Shown here: positions 12,201-24,624 of the stretch, in pieces
Position numbering within the stretch: position 1 is the stretch's first letter
Layout: each line of letters begins with the position of its first letter
DNA from: Taeniopygia guttata
Lineage: Eukaryota; Chordata; Aves; Passeriformes; Estrildidae
Assembly: GCF_048771995.1 (NCBI RefSeq)
Contig: NC_133032.1
Coordinates: 29,413,501 to 29,477,500, forward strand
Direction: 5' to 3'
Length of the DNA: 64,000 bases
The notes under the pieces: generated by a model
The model's database searches: none
Seen by the model: only the letters and a program-made list of their open reading frames with translations
Told to the model about the DNA's origin: nothing
Program-made: the position numbers and the translations under genes

Positions 12201-15200
12201 CCAACTATTTCTTCCCAAAACCAGATTGCTTTGAAAACTAACTAGGCCAGACAGCTATTCTTAAGTAATGTTAATTAAGCAGTATCATAGAGCTTCAAAT
12301 GTATTTAAATTTGGCTCCCAATATTCAAATTTTGCTTAAAAAAAAAAACCAAAGCCATATACCCCACTAAAAAACCAAAGAAAAAAAATCCAACAACAAA
12401 TTGCTAACAATAAAATGCAAATTATTGTCTAAATATCTAAATACCAATGAAGCACTTACTAAAAGCTAAAGCAGAGCCATGATCTTGTTATTAATGGAAG
12501 CCTATTTTAAAAATATGCCTTCACTTTGAAATTATATGGTTAACCAAACTTGGTTTTCAGTGTAACTCTGACTTTTGTTGCCCACATCATTAGAGTTAAG
12601 ATCATGCAAATAACACTCCCAGATGACTGTAAGCACATACCAGTACTTGGCCATGGAGGCTGTGGCAGAGTCCAGGCGTTTATCTGCATGCAGCTGCAAA
12701 CAGTTGTCCATAAAAGCTCGGCCCACACAAATCTGAGTTTTTATTTCGGCCAACTTGTGCTGTACTGTCTTGTTTTGGAAGTGGATAAAGAGGGGAGAAG
12801 AGAGTAGTGCAGTTTAATACTTTAGGTAGAAAACACAGCATTTTCCAAAAGGACTGCTGTTAGAAGTCACTATTTCAAACTTTGGCTCTGTACATCAGAA
12901 GACACCATACTTCCCAGACAATTATGTATTTACCAGTCCTATTAGACAAAATTACTGCTCTTTACTTCTCAAGGTCAACTCAATACACAAATTTAAGACA
13001 AAAAGCACAAGAGAAAGGGAAAACACATTCCTAGAGAGCATGTGGCAGAAGGCCCAGAGTGCTGTAACTCTTGGCTCCCTCTGGCAAGGAAATGTCCTTT
13101 CACTCTGTAGAGCCATGAACTTTCCCAATTAATAACATTTCACCATCTATTTAATGCTTTTTCTATGTATTCTTCAGAGTTTAAGTTACATGCAAAGAGA
13201 CTGAAGCAAAACATAAAAGGAATTTTAAAATATCAAAGTTTTTCAGCACCAAGTTCTGCCACATTGGAAAAGAGGTTTAAATAGAAGAGGTAAAATTCAT
13301 CACAAGGTTATGCAAAACCAGACCAGGCAGGCATTTGACCATCGTCTTGTAATTCTGGTAGGGAGGGGATAAAAAAATCACCCACTAATCAAAGTTCCTT
13401 CTTATTTCAGTTCTATTAATATAAAAAAATAAATCTTGCTTCCCTTGACAATAAATACACTGGGCCAGTGTACTACTACAAGGAAAGAATTCATTTCAAA
13501 CGCTGTAACGTGGCATGACTAAATGAATTAGCCCAAGGCAGAGCTTTAATTGGAAAGGATTATTTATAATATGCACACTCAAGTCATCACCAACAAAAAA
13601 AAAATTGAAGAGATATGCAGAAATTCATTATTTTGGCAAAAATAATATACCTTTTGAAATTTATTAATCACTAGCCTAAAAAGGGAGATTATTTTGGAGA
13701 TCTCTTCACAGAGAACTACTACAAATAGGAAGCATCCCCTACCTACATTTAAACAAGTTAAAATATAGTTCTTTTGTGTTTCAGTCACACAGTGAGAATA
13801 CTAAATTCCATCTGGAATTATGGACTCCTGAAGGTTAACTTTAAGAACTATGAAGATCATAATCCCCTGAAGGATATCTAGCATTCCAGTCTCTGAAAGT
13901 TTCTTGAGTTTTACAAAGTCTCAAGACGTAGAAATGGATTTTTTTGGTAATTATTCCAGAAGTATATCAGAAAAAGAGGTAGCCAACATCTTTAGCCCAT
14001 GTGAGTCCGTTCTATCCTATAAACCAAGCATGCAGGAGCTTGGCCTTCTTCAACACCAACACTTAATGTCGTTGTCAGGAAAACTGTAGTATAGCAGTCC
14101 TGTGGAAAGCAACATCTATTTTATGACTGCAACTGAAGAGTGTAGGCACAAACATCTCAGAACTCAATTACCTACCCCCATAAGGAGTGAGCTCTGCCCA
14201 CAGAGCATGACCCAACAGCTTTACATGCACTTACACAAACACCTAGACTGCTGCTGGCTGAGGAGTCTCATCACAACATTCATGAAGCACCTCCACAGCA
14301 CTCGGGCAGCAAGGTCACTGCTGGGAGTCCCCCTCCTCCAGCAGCCTCCAAAATAATTCTTCTGCAATGCTCTGTGTGCAGAGGAACACAGTACCTGCAT
14401 AGGCTGCCCCCAAGATTGCAGGTGTGATGGCCCCTGCGATTAGGACCTCTGGCAGTAAAATGCAAGCTCAGATGGACAAGGGAATTATTCTTCAGCTGCA
14501 GCAAGGGGCCAGGACAGTCCTGCCTACCTATTTCCCCCTCAGAAGCAGCACTGCTGGGAGGCTACCCACCCAAGTCATAAAATACACATATTAAGGCTTT
14601 TCTGGTGCTTCTTTAGAATTATTATTTTTGCATTTCAAAAATGAATAATGGGCACACAGAGGCATAAAACAGCCACAGTGAAAGCTTTGATAATGACCCT
14701 TTCAAAGCAGCCCAATAATTTTCATTTCATCACTACTTCACATAAAAAGTTATACAGCAAGCATACACTAGAATCTCTACACAAGCAGCTCAGTTCTAAC
14801 TCACCTGCAAATGTGCAATTGTCTTCCCAAAAGCTTTTCTTTGCCTCACATAATTCCTTGTTTCTTCAAACATGAATTCACAGCTAGCAAGAGCCATATC
14901 AGCAATTAGCAGCCTTTCCTTTTGAAACACAAATTACAGAATCCAGTTGAGTTAGTCCTACATTTCTCCGCATCAGATGCACAATTAGGACACAGATGTT
15001 CAGTGCTGTTCATTAAGGGAGTGGGAGCAGAAGTCACATAAAATATCAAACCAGACATACTGCATTACTGAAATTAATGAGTTGGACAAATGCCTTACTG
15101 TCTAAAGCTCACTTTTAAGTCTTTACTGGCATAATGCTCCATCACAATGACTCAAAAAATAGCTACAGACTGACCACAGGAATCTTACTGACTGAAAAAT

Positions 15201-18200
15201 ACACATCAGATTCTGTTTCAATTATTGACTTCCACCGCTTGGTTTAAACAACAACTGTATTTAACAATTTCAATAGGACAATTCTAGGGGGGAAAAGCCT
15301 ACAAAAAATGGCTTGTTTTTCCTTCTTCATTGCATAGTGAAAAATGAAAACTAAATGCAGAACAATTTTTTCTGTCAACACTAAAACAGTCTGATGTATT
15401 GCATTGAACCTGTTCATGGGGACATCTATTTAAAGCATTAAAAGACTTCCTTTGATCATGTTTTGTATTTACTCACAGTATAAAATTTAAAAATATGGTC
15501 CCTACCAAATGAGGTAAATATGTCACAGCTTTGACAAAGCACAGACACATTTTGGAAAACAACATTGCCTCCTTGTCCTCTGAAATAATTCCAGAATCTC
15601 ATAAACTGAGCTGTAAAAAGTAGCAAGATATTTTGGCAGCTAAACAATTTCTTTACTTTGTTATATGAACAGAGTTCCATGTAACTTTAATATGCTTCTA
15701 CCTGCAGAAGAGCTAGAACAGCAGTGCATGTTTCTTGAAAGAGAATGACAAATGAATCAAAGATATCCAAGCTGTACTTTAATTTACTAAGCAAAGTGCT
15801 TCCATACTGGAAATACACAGGAAATCTGTGTTATGTCCTTTTTAATACACTACCCTCAGGTTTTTCAACAGCTGGGTTGCTGATTAAGATATCTGTCTTT
15901 GAGCTGGTGGGATATCAACACTTAACAATGCCTAAGGAATTCTACACCTAGCACTGTGTTCTTCAGTTAAAAAACAGCAGCACCAATAAAACACAGTACA
16001 CAAGACTGTCGGAGACTAGAAAAGATTGATGTCTTGAGACATTTTGGGATGAATGTGTGGGAGTGGGGGGCAGGCTAGGCCCTGTTCTGGTGAGGTGTGC
16101 CCTGCTCTGCACACCACAGCCCCCAGCCCAGCCGTGCAGGGTCTGTGGCACACTGGAGGCAGTGCCCCAGTCTTGCCTAAGCCAGCTCCTGAGCGGCTGA
16201 GTAACCATGGTCCCACCTTGGGGGAAGCCCAGGGTGGCTCTGGGGTTTAAAAGACTGACCGCAAGGGAAGCTTGTCTTGACCCTATCAGCCTCTAGGAGT
16301 CTTTACCTCATCATCACTGGAACTCAGGAGTTGGTAGTCACATGTGTGTTTTTCTGTATTTTTTCTATCTTTCTCCCTTTCTTCTTCTAATTCTCTTTTC
16401 ATAGAGCATTTTTGGTAATGTAACATCAGACAGGTTTAAAAACTGCTAAATTAAACAGATTAAGTTAATGCTAAAGCAAGTTGGATGTTGCACTACATCC
16501 TTTGTCAAAGTTCCTTGATTTTCTACATTTTGCCAGTAAACTTGTGTAATTTTGACCTCCTGGGACTATCTGGTCACTACTTCTCCTGTGAGCTTAACCC
16601 ATAGAAATGTTTTGGGGTTTTAGAAAGGTCTCCCACTTTGCTAAGCCAGGTGGCTCACCACAATACGTGAATTTCACAACTAACGACAAAATCTGTCTAG
16701 GTGTTCTTCCTGCAGACAGCAAACACTCACATTCCTTTTACCTGAGGCAGCTCTGCCATCAGATAGTAGAAGCCTTTGTTCTCCTTTCCAAGCAAGGCAC
16801 TGGCTGGCAGCCGCACATCTTCAAAAAACAGCTCTGCTGTGTCCTAAGAGGATTTGAAATGCAACAGTTGAGAGTCTTGACATTCTCATCCCATTAAACT
16901 TAATTTTTCCCTATTGTTTTCTTGCTATTGTGCACTTTACTTGAAATCCCAGATTTAGCCTGGAAGGATCCTCCAGAAGTCTTCTAGCTGACATCCTACT
17001 CAGAGTAGCTCCAGAAAAACAATCAGCTGAGGGCCTTGTCTAGTTAAACTTTCCAAAGCTTGAAAGATGAAGGCTCCAGGACTTCTCTCAGCCCCTGTGC
17101 AAGTATCCAGTCACTTTCCTGGTGGACTTTTTTCCCTAATACCTACTAAGAATTTTCCTTAACATAACTTGTCTCCTTTGCCACGCCTTCCTAAAGAAGG
17201 ATCAGGCCCCACCATCTCTATAGCTAAACACTTCAGAGTAAATGCATCCAGCTTCCTCAGCCTCTCCTTGCACATCACATGCTTCAGACTTCCACAGGCA
17301 AAATCAGGATACATTACATTGCATGTTTGTGCTCTGAAGTCTAACAACTAGAACGGAACCATAGCTCCATCTTACATTTATTTAGCAGTTGTCAGGCATT
17401 AAGTGGGTTTAGACTTTCTCCAAATCTATTGCATTAGAGCTTGTATGAACTCACTTGAGCTTTCAGGCCAATTTTTTGAAGTTTGCGTCCTTTGATGAAA
17501 CCTTTTGTTCCATTTTCCACCAGAAAAAGGCTGATCCCATGAGCAGGGGATCGCGCCTCCCGGTTTGTGACTGCAACCACGATCACTACGTCGCTCATCC
17601 AACCATTAGTGATGAACACCTGAAAAAAACATAATTTAGAATAAAGCAAGGTGGATAGAGGTTAGACGAGATCACCAAGTAGCATAAGTAAAATTACATT
17701 GACACTTTTAGAGGTGAACTGAAAGGCAAGGTTCACGTGTCCAGAAGAATTTCATGCTTTTAATATTAAGGGTTTAGGAACAAGGTAGACATTAATGTGA
17801 GAAGTACTGAGTGAGGCAGAAGTGTGACGTTAAAGAATGCACAGATCTGTTTCTTCTGTCTGTCCCATGATAAAGAAGGAATAAAGAAGGAAATGTAGAT
17901 ATTAAAAACCCACAGAGGTTCTCTTGTCTAGAAAGAAATTATTTAGGCGTAACACTCAAAACTACCAACAGCTTCTTGCCACAACTGCTTACTATCACCC
18001 TGCAGAACAACTCATGAGCCTGTCAAATGGATCCATCTTCAGTCCAGCAAAAGAAAGCCTTCTTCCCTGTGTACGGCTTCAAATGAGTGGCATGGGCACC
18101 TTTTTAGCACCTATGCATATATATCTGCTTGCACACATTCTCACCACTGAAATTCTGCTAAGACTAGAAGTCTCCATCAGTACTATGTTATCAGCGTCAG

Positions 18201-21200
18201 TACAAAACAAGATGAAGACATTTCATAGCTTTCAAAAAAATGGTCTATTGAACCTACACTGACACTTAAACACTATTTCTGCCTTCTTATTTTTCATTAT
18301 GGTGATGAAAAAACTGCTTTGCCACAACTTGCCAACACAGTGAGAGCATCTGAAGAAGCTGTTTTGGCTTCTTCTAACATGACCAGCAAGCTCCTGAATA
18401 AAGATTCCACAGCTTGCATTGTGGCAACACAAGTTTTTACTCAGGCCACAGAAGATTTCACAGCAGTAGTACATATATTTTATTGTTAAACATCAGTACT
18501 AAGAACCATATTGCTCATACTACACAGCATATTTTTCTCCCTCTCCTTCACAGCTTAAGGGAAAATAAGCCTTTTAATAGGCTTATTTTAAAGCTACAAA
18601 AAACAACCTATACAAGCCCTCTCATAAATCAGTTTGTAAATGGCCTGCAACAGACATATCTCAAGACCTATAAAAAAAAAGTAACTGGGAAAAAAATCCA
18701 CCTACAACATAACCCACACAAAAACCCCAAACCAAAAGTAAAATGACTGGGAGGAGATGCTGAGAGCAGTGCACATCCTGCTGCATTCAGCTAAATGTAT
18801 TCAGTTTCTAAAGCCAATAAGCAGCATGTATGTCAGTGCACTTACCTTACTCCCATTAAGAATCCAGTCACTTCCATCTTTTTTTGCATATGTCCGTACT
18901 CCCTGCAAGTCACTAAAACGAAATTCAAAAGGTCCTTCAAAAAACCATTCCAGAAGCTGCAATTTGTATATTGGATTCTATCCAGTACAAAATAAGGTAG
19001 ATTTTCTGCTACTCAGACATGGGCTCAGTGAAAGAATAGTGAGACATGAAATAGCCGAGTGTAACAGAAACCACAAGCAGGGTGTGGAAAAGGATGATAA
19101 ATCTGTGCAACCACAGAGGAGCACGAGGTCCCATTCCCCATCTCTACTTGTGGGAGGTGGTGTAATGCAAACACTGATATCAACAGGTCAGCATCCAACT
19201 ACACAGGTACACCTCAGACAAACAAATGCCAGATAAAACCAATCCTCTTCACAGGCTCAATCCTGATCAGGAGGCTCTGTGAAAAGCCACCACAACAACA
19301 TGCAACATCTGCCACTTGTAGAAACATCACACCAACAGGTTTGTGTCCCTCTCTCTTTTGGAAACGGGTGAGATCAGCAGTGTCTACTCCAAACATGGGC
19401 TGGGCAAGGAGGGACATTTCTCTGAAAGGATTCAGAGGAAAATAAAACAAGGTGTTTTGTTCTACAGAAAAAACAAATAGTAAAGCCAAGCCTTCTTTAC
19501 CAAGATATGTAATGTCCCACTGAATATGCTTCATATAATAGTATTTCACATGACAAGCAAGTTGGTAACTATAAGCTCAGACTGCAAAAGCAAATACAAA
19601 GCATGTTTGCCCACAGTGGGACAATACAGAAATAGATTCTGAGCTACTATCCCAAAATGACAAAGCTGTAGTAATCTATAACAGGTTTTTCAAGTCTTAC
19701 CTATAATCCCGAAATGACAAAGCTGTAGTAAAGTAATCTATAACAGGTTTTTCAAGTCTTACCTATAATGTAGGATAGTCTAGTCTGTAAAGTAACTAAC
19801 CAGGATGCTCAGAATGTTTTTCACTGACAAATCACCAGGATGCTCAGAATGTTTTTCACTGACAAATCAACAGACAGCAAATAATGTTGAGACCATTGTT
19901 TTAGTAGTTGGCTTACCTGCCAGCCCCAGGTTCTGTCATGGCAATAGCTCCAATGCACTTGCCTGCAACCATCTGGGGGATAAAGTGCTTAATCTGTTCT
20001 TCAGAGCCATAGTTTGCAATGTAGGGCATGACTATATCTGAATGAAGGCTGAACCCTGGGCCTGTACAGTTAACATACATCCTGAAAAAAAATGGGATGG
20101 GGGGAAGTTCAGAAAAAAGTCCTACCAAAAGACTTGAACACTGAACTTGCACCATAACAACACACACCCAATAATGAAGAAAACCCCACTACACAGAAGT
20201 CTCAGAGATCTTTTACCATTATTTATAGAATTTAATTTCACAGCCAAATGAGTACATAACCCATCAGGCTAAAAAAAAAAAAAAGCTTTCCCCAGTCACA
20301 ACGCCAGTATTACTCAAACAATGATCCAGAATACTTAAAACAGGAGGGATATTTACATATATGTAAACTACCCTTTCCATAGGGAAGATAACATAATTTT
20401 CTGTAAGCAAATGTAGTCCATAATGAGGATAATTTATGGAGAAAAAATACAGTCACAAACAACATGATTATTGAAATTCTTCCTGAAGCATGGAGTACTC
20501 ACTGCTCCTCCCAGACGATGGCTGAAGAGAGAATATCTGCTCCGATGCCTCCATGTTTCTCAGCAATAGCAACACCCAGCAAGCCCTGCTGCCCAGCTTT
20601 TTCCCAGAGCTCCCTGCTCACTTGGCCCTCCTTCTCCCACCTGTGAAAAGAACACAAAACCAGGGTCACACACTGAACCCCCCACGTGCTACTGTCTATC
20701 TGTCACGGCTGCTGCTTCACACTGGAACACCAGCAGACAGTGCCAAGGTACACAGACAACTCTGTGTCACAGCCAAGAAGCAGTGGCTTAATCACAGAGT
20801 TTCTAATCTTCAAGTCCACAGATGACACTGGCATTGCAGGGACACCAACTGCAAAACAAGTTTGAATCTTGCTTCCAGTGCCTAACCTGACAAGATTGCA
20901 GACTTGCTATGATTCTTACACCAGACAGGGATTTAGGCAATTTAGCCCCAACCATCTGGATAATTACAGGTCTTTATCCTCCTAACATTCCATTCATAAA
21001 CACACATTTACCCACATAAAAAATGAGTATACACATCAGTATCTTTCATCAAAGATTTCAACTCTACCAATGTAAAATGCTTTATCAGAACCAAATGATA
21101 CCATATTAGTCAGTTTCGTATAAAAATCTGTCCCTGTGCACTTCTTATGAGTCAGTACTGTATCTTGGTAAATTACTGCTTTAAGGTACTTTCATATTTG

Positions 21201-24200
21201 TGTAAATACGTAGTTGAGGCTTATCTGCTGACAATTTGCAAACTTTAACACCACAGGAATCACCTATTCTTGGAAAATAGGTGATTTCTTTTATTTAATG
21301 CCTTTGTTTTCTAATGCCACAATTTAAAAATTATATGGTAAACAGATGGTATCAGAGACATTCCTCTGACACACCTGTGTGCAGCAGAGCTATACCATAG
21401 CTATTTACCTGCAGTTAATCAAGTATCTTAAAACAGAATCAGAATCACAGAATGGTTTGGACTGGAAGGGACCTTAAACCTCATCCAGTTCTGACCCCAT
21501 TCCATGGGCAGTGACACTTTTCACTAGCCCAGGTTGCTCCAAGCCCCATCCAACCTGGCCTTGACCACTCCCAGTGATGGAGCAGCCACAGCTCCTCTGG
21601 GCAAGCTGTTCCAGTATTTAAGCTGATTCACAGAACTTTTGCTCCTACACTGGAAATCTTAAATCTCTTTTTACCATCTCTGCTTTCCCCCTGATCCCCA
21701 CTTCCAGGGACATTCCTGTCTCTACTTCACCCAGCACCAAAACTTCTCCTCACAATAATCCACAGCTGCATTCACTGAGGCCACACTTGTCTCTCCACCT
21801 CAGTCCAGACAATTAATGTTCTGTGCCCGAGGCCTCCTTGTTTACTTGAAAGATGTGAGAACAGAGGGGTTCATAGGCCACTGCAGTGATGCAAGAATAC
21901 AAGTTGAACTTTAAGAAATTGTTGTGTCAGCAAGATGTCAAATAGGATTTTCAGCAACCTCAAGCAGAGCCAATACACGTCCACAAACCTGCCCTGGAAG
22001 TCCTTCCAACATAAAATGAGGGAAAACACCTGGTTTTATGGACAGAATATGACTGTACAGTGGAAGAGCATACTACTAAAAGGTTGTAGTTTGAGAATTA
22101 AAAAAAAACAGTCACCAATTCTGCTGTAAGCCTCCCGCAGCTCATTCCTGCCCCAGAGCCATGATATCCCACCCACACACCTGAGGCACCTCAGCTGTTT
22201 GTGGATACACACCTGAGCTGTGTCAGGATCCTCTCATCTAGCAGGGCGATTTTGGAATAAGCCCTTCACTATCCTTTGCTGTTTTCACTTCAAGTAAACT
22301 AAAAATTGCTGAAGACACTACTACAGCTTGACACTTTTTGTTCAAAACCATACCCTAAGTTAATTTTTCCCTTTTCAACACTATAATGTGATTGGATATG
22401 ACTAAAATAAAGGCTAAAACCACTCTCCAGGTCTAGTCCAGTGGAATTGCAACACTTCTGCTCTGTACAGAAAATGCACATATTTCCACAGAAACAAAAA
22501 TTAAAGAAATTCAAACAAAGATGTTTTGTGCAAGTTTCTTAGTAATGCATAATTCACCTCACCATGCTATAAGTACTTACATGTAGCTACAAAATCTACT
22601 GCAAGAGAGACAGTGACACATCATCAAAGCCTTTTTCAGTGACTATTTCCCAACAGTGTGGGAACTGAACTGCCCCCCAACTCCATCCCAAAAACATTTG
22701 TGTTAGTTAGTCATAGAGGCATGGAAACTTTGCTGCAACTCTGCAAATGTCATTTGTCTGCTCATGGGCCTAAGGATGCTAGTTTGCCTACACTGGAGCT
22801 CAAAGGATGCATTCAATTTTGATTATGTGTGATTTTCCTTCACACATGACTTTCAGAGGTTTGTTTTAATTTGGTAAATTTGAAATAGAAAGTTTGTACA
22901 TGAAAACTTTAACATGGAACCTTTATATCCTATTGTATCAGGGGTAACACTGCAGAAAGCATTTTGGGGAAAAATTACTATTGGCAAACCAAAATGTTTA
23001 GGAAGTTATCTTACTCTGCATGAAAAGGCAGCACTTCTTCCTGAAAGAATTTCCTGGCACTCTCCCTGAAGATATCATGCTCTGATGAGAAGATCCTCCG
23101 AGTGCCTACGTCAATCAAAGTTTTAGCAGAAGATGGTTCCAGGCGCTTTGTGCCATGCTGTTCTGTTTGCAGGGGACTGAAAAAAGACAAATTAATGCAT
23201 CTGTTAGGACACAGGCACCCTATTTGCATAACCCTTTTAAAATGAAGGAAACTCACATGTTACTAAACACAGTTCACATCCCAACTCTGGCACACCATTA
23301 GGTGTAAAGGATGATAAATACAAAGAACTAACATACACTGCACTCCACTGGATTATTAATGGAGGTAAAGCAAGGCTGGTTTGTTCTTAACACTTCAAAT
23401 AAATTAAAAACAATAATAATATATGTAAGTAAAAGAATAAAATTACCCTAATGAAAACAAAAAATACTTTAAAAAAAACCAACAAAAAAAAAACCACCCA
23501 AAAACTAAAACAGTGGTAAATGTCAGTAGTAGAAACCACAAAAGGAAAGCCTAATTATGAAATAAGAAAGAAGGCGTTACAACACTTTTGTGGGGGTTTG
23601 GAACATCAAGGATGACACACTACTTTAAGGCTGAAATGAAAATTCACTACTCATATTTGTGCATTGGATTTTTTGACTTGCTTTTGTTGTATTGCCATGA
23701 AACATCAGGAACTTTAAGTACAGAGCTGAGTACATGGAAAAGGCATTTACTTTTCCTTTCTCAAACTATTTTGTTAGTCTCTCGGTTCCTCTGCACATTA
23801 ACTATGTGTAGTTCTACAGAACTCAGCTGAGTCTATGCTTATTTACTCTACTACAGAGACAAAATTCTATTTACTACCACATACAGTTATTCAGGTTCTG
23901 TCAGTAAAATAATCCCCCTAAAACACAGACTCTACTTACTTTTAATAATATTTGGAAAAAATGGGATACAGCAACTTGCTTGTTGAGTATTTTGTATCCT
24001 CAAAGCTAGACACACACTGCCTCTCTCAAAACCTCCACCTTATTTTTAAAGCTGTTTAAGACGATGCTGACTTATTTAAGCCCAACCTTTTGTTTGATTG
24101 TGGCTCACACCCTGCATGTCACACAGGGAAGGGGGCTGGCTGCTCCCTTACGCCGGGAAAAACAACTAGAAGGTCTGACAAGGTGTGATCCCACCGCTGC

Positions 24201-24624
24201 CACGGGGGAACGCGGTGCCCGGGCAAGGTCGCGCCGGCTGTCACCTGCTGCCACACGGGACCCGCGGCTCCGGGAACCGGAGCAAAGGTCGGGAGCTCAC
24301 GGGGATGGATGTGCCGCGGCTCCCGGGGCTCGCCCAGCCCCACTGCCCGCTGCCATGGGGGCACGGCCCCCCACACACGTACAGCACTCCCACACACGCA
24401 CCCACAGCCTCCCAACACATCCGCACAGAATGGACAGCGCATACACACAGCCCCGAGCAGCTGGGCAAAGACTTTCACCCCGGTCTTTAGGGAAGCCAAG
24501 CTGAGGGGCGCTCAGCCACCCGCACCCCAGCGCTGCCCGGTCCCGCTCACCTGGGCTGGGCGGAGAAGGGCCGGGAGCCGGCGGCCCGCAGCAGGCTGCG
24601 CAGGCGGAGCAGCCGCGCCGCCAT
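9186..24624 (-). CDS. ACADL: Long-chain acyl-CoA dehydrogenase, mitochondrial (11 coding exons, 431 aa)
   Basis: Flavoenzyme of the mitochondrial matrix that carries out the first step of beta-oxidation, removing the C2-C3 hydrogens of long-chain and branched acyl-CoAs and passing electrons to ETF. Joining exons 24624-24551, 23176-23015, 20640-20503, 20081-19917, 18912-18846, 17619-17455, 16843-16742, 14918-14805, 12768-12641, 10738-10652 and 9279-9186 gives 1296 bases, 431 codons plus TAG; human has 430. All introns are GT-AG. The Arg-rich start [16 protein letters not shown] is a mitochondrial presequence. Signature 1 [10 protein letters not shown] is at residues 172-181 and signature 2 [20 protein letters not shown] at 386-405. 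Glu292 in PQERLL corresponds to human Glu291, the catalytic base. As expected for LCAD, the helix-K site used by other family members is Gly (IYGGT). The gene looks intact. Confidence 0.97.
10652..10738 (-). CDS. ACADL: ACADL exon 10
   Basis: Acceptor TTTAAG, donor GTAAGTG. Encodes [20 protein letters not shown] followed by YMWEYPIAK. It begins by completing a Trp codon and ends in phase 2. The acceptor has a weak polypyrimidine tract. Confidence 0.93.
12641..12768 (-). CDS. ACADL: ACADL exon 9
   Basis: Encodes [38 protein letters not shown] and MAKYW, close to the human exon. The donor is GTATGTG. The acceptor CAAAACAAG is poor in pyrimidines, so it probably depends on an upstream tract or an enhancer of splicing. 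Confidence 0.94.
14805..14918 (-). CDS. ACADL: ACADL exon 8 (carries the catalytic Glu)
   Basis: The first codon is the catalytic base, Glu292 here (human Glu291), in [19 protein letters not shown]. It continues [19 protein letters not shown]. Donor GTGAGT. Starts and ends on codon boundaries. Confidence 0.95.
16020..16600. mobile_element. Possible LTR fossil in ACADL intron 7
   Basis: A GC-rich block (16050-16260) followed by a segment resembling the 3' part of avian endogenous retroviral LTRs, including a GGTGGCTCTGGGGTTTAAAA-like stretch and GTAAACTTGTG near 16540. It stands out in composition from the AT-rich intron. It is broken and carries no internal gene. The family call rests on remembered similarity only. 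Confidence 0.35.
16742..16843 (-). CDS. ACADL: ACADL exon 7
   Basis: Encodes [34 protein letters not shown]. Acceptor CCTCTTAG, donor GTAAAAG. It is in phase at both ends and nearly identical to the human exon. Confidence 0.95.
17455..17619 (-). CDS. ACADL: ACADL exon 6
   Basis: Encodes [37 protein letters not shown] and [18 protein letters not shown], the middle beta domain. Acceptor TTTTTTTCAG, donor GTGAGTT. Confidence 0.96.
18846..18912 (-). CDS. ACADL: ACADL exon 5
   Basis: A short 67-base exon encoding [20 protein letters not shown] then GSK. It completes signature 1 (GAG|SD). The acceptor is CGTTTTAG. The exon ends GTAAG and is followed directly by the donor GTAAGT, a duplicated donor-like motif. 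Confidence 0.94.
19651..19769. repeat. Tandem duplication, about 60-bp unit, in ACADL intron 4
   Basis: Copy 1 (19651-19707) and copy 2 (19708-19769) share AATGACAAAGCTGTAGTA and ATAACAGGTTTTTCAAGTCT. Copy 2 has an extra AAGTA, itself a small duplication. High identity suggests a recent event. Confidence 0.95.
19800..19869. repeat. Perfect 35-bp tandem duplication in ACADL intron 4
   Basis: Two identical adjacent copies (19800-19834 and 19835-19869) beginning CCAGGATGCTCAGAATG. The right edge is 48 bases from the exon 4 boundary. Confidence 0.97.
19917..20081 (-). CDS. ACADL: ACADL exon 4
   Basis: Encodes [40 protein letters not shown] and [14 protein letters not shown], most of FAD signature 1. 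Acceptor TTTTTTTTCAG, donor GTAAGCC. Tandem duplications lie 48 bases beyond the donor side. Confidence 0.96.
20503..20640 (-). CDS. ACADL: ACADL exon 3
   Basis: Encodes [40 protein letters not shown] and AIVWEEQ. Acceptor TTTTCACAG, donor GTGAGTA. Phase 2 at both ends. Confidence 0.95.
21258..21286. repeat. Perfect 11-bp inverted repeat in ACADL intron 2
   Basis: Arms AATCACCTATT and AATAGGTGATT are exact reverse complements around a 7-base loop, so a stable hairpin can form in the ACADL pre-mRNA. Confidence 0.9.
21430..21645 (-). mobile_element. CR1 LINE 3'-end fragment
   Basis: On the plus strand it starts CAGAATCACAGAATGGTTTG and continues with the recognisable TGGAAGGGACCTTAAA, AGGTTGCTCCAAGCCCCATC and CAACCTGGCCTTGA blocks, the reverse complement of a CR1 3' end. 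It is 5'-truncated after about 215 bp, in ACADL intron 2. Confidence 0.92.
23015..23176 (-). CDS. ACADL: ACADL exon 2
   Basis: Encodes [38 protein letters not shown] and [17 protein letters not shown], covering the start of the mature enzyme. Acceptor CTTTTTTCAG, donor GTAAGAT. Confidence 0.95.
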
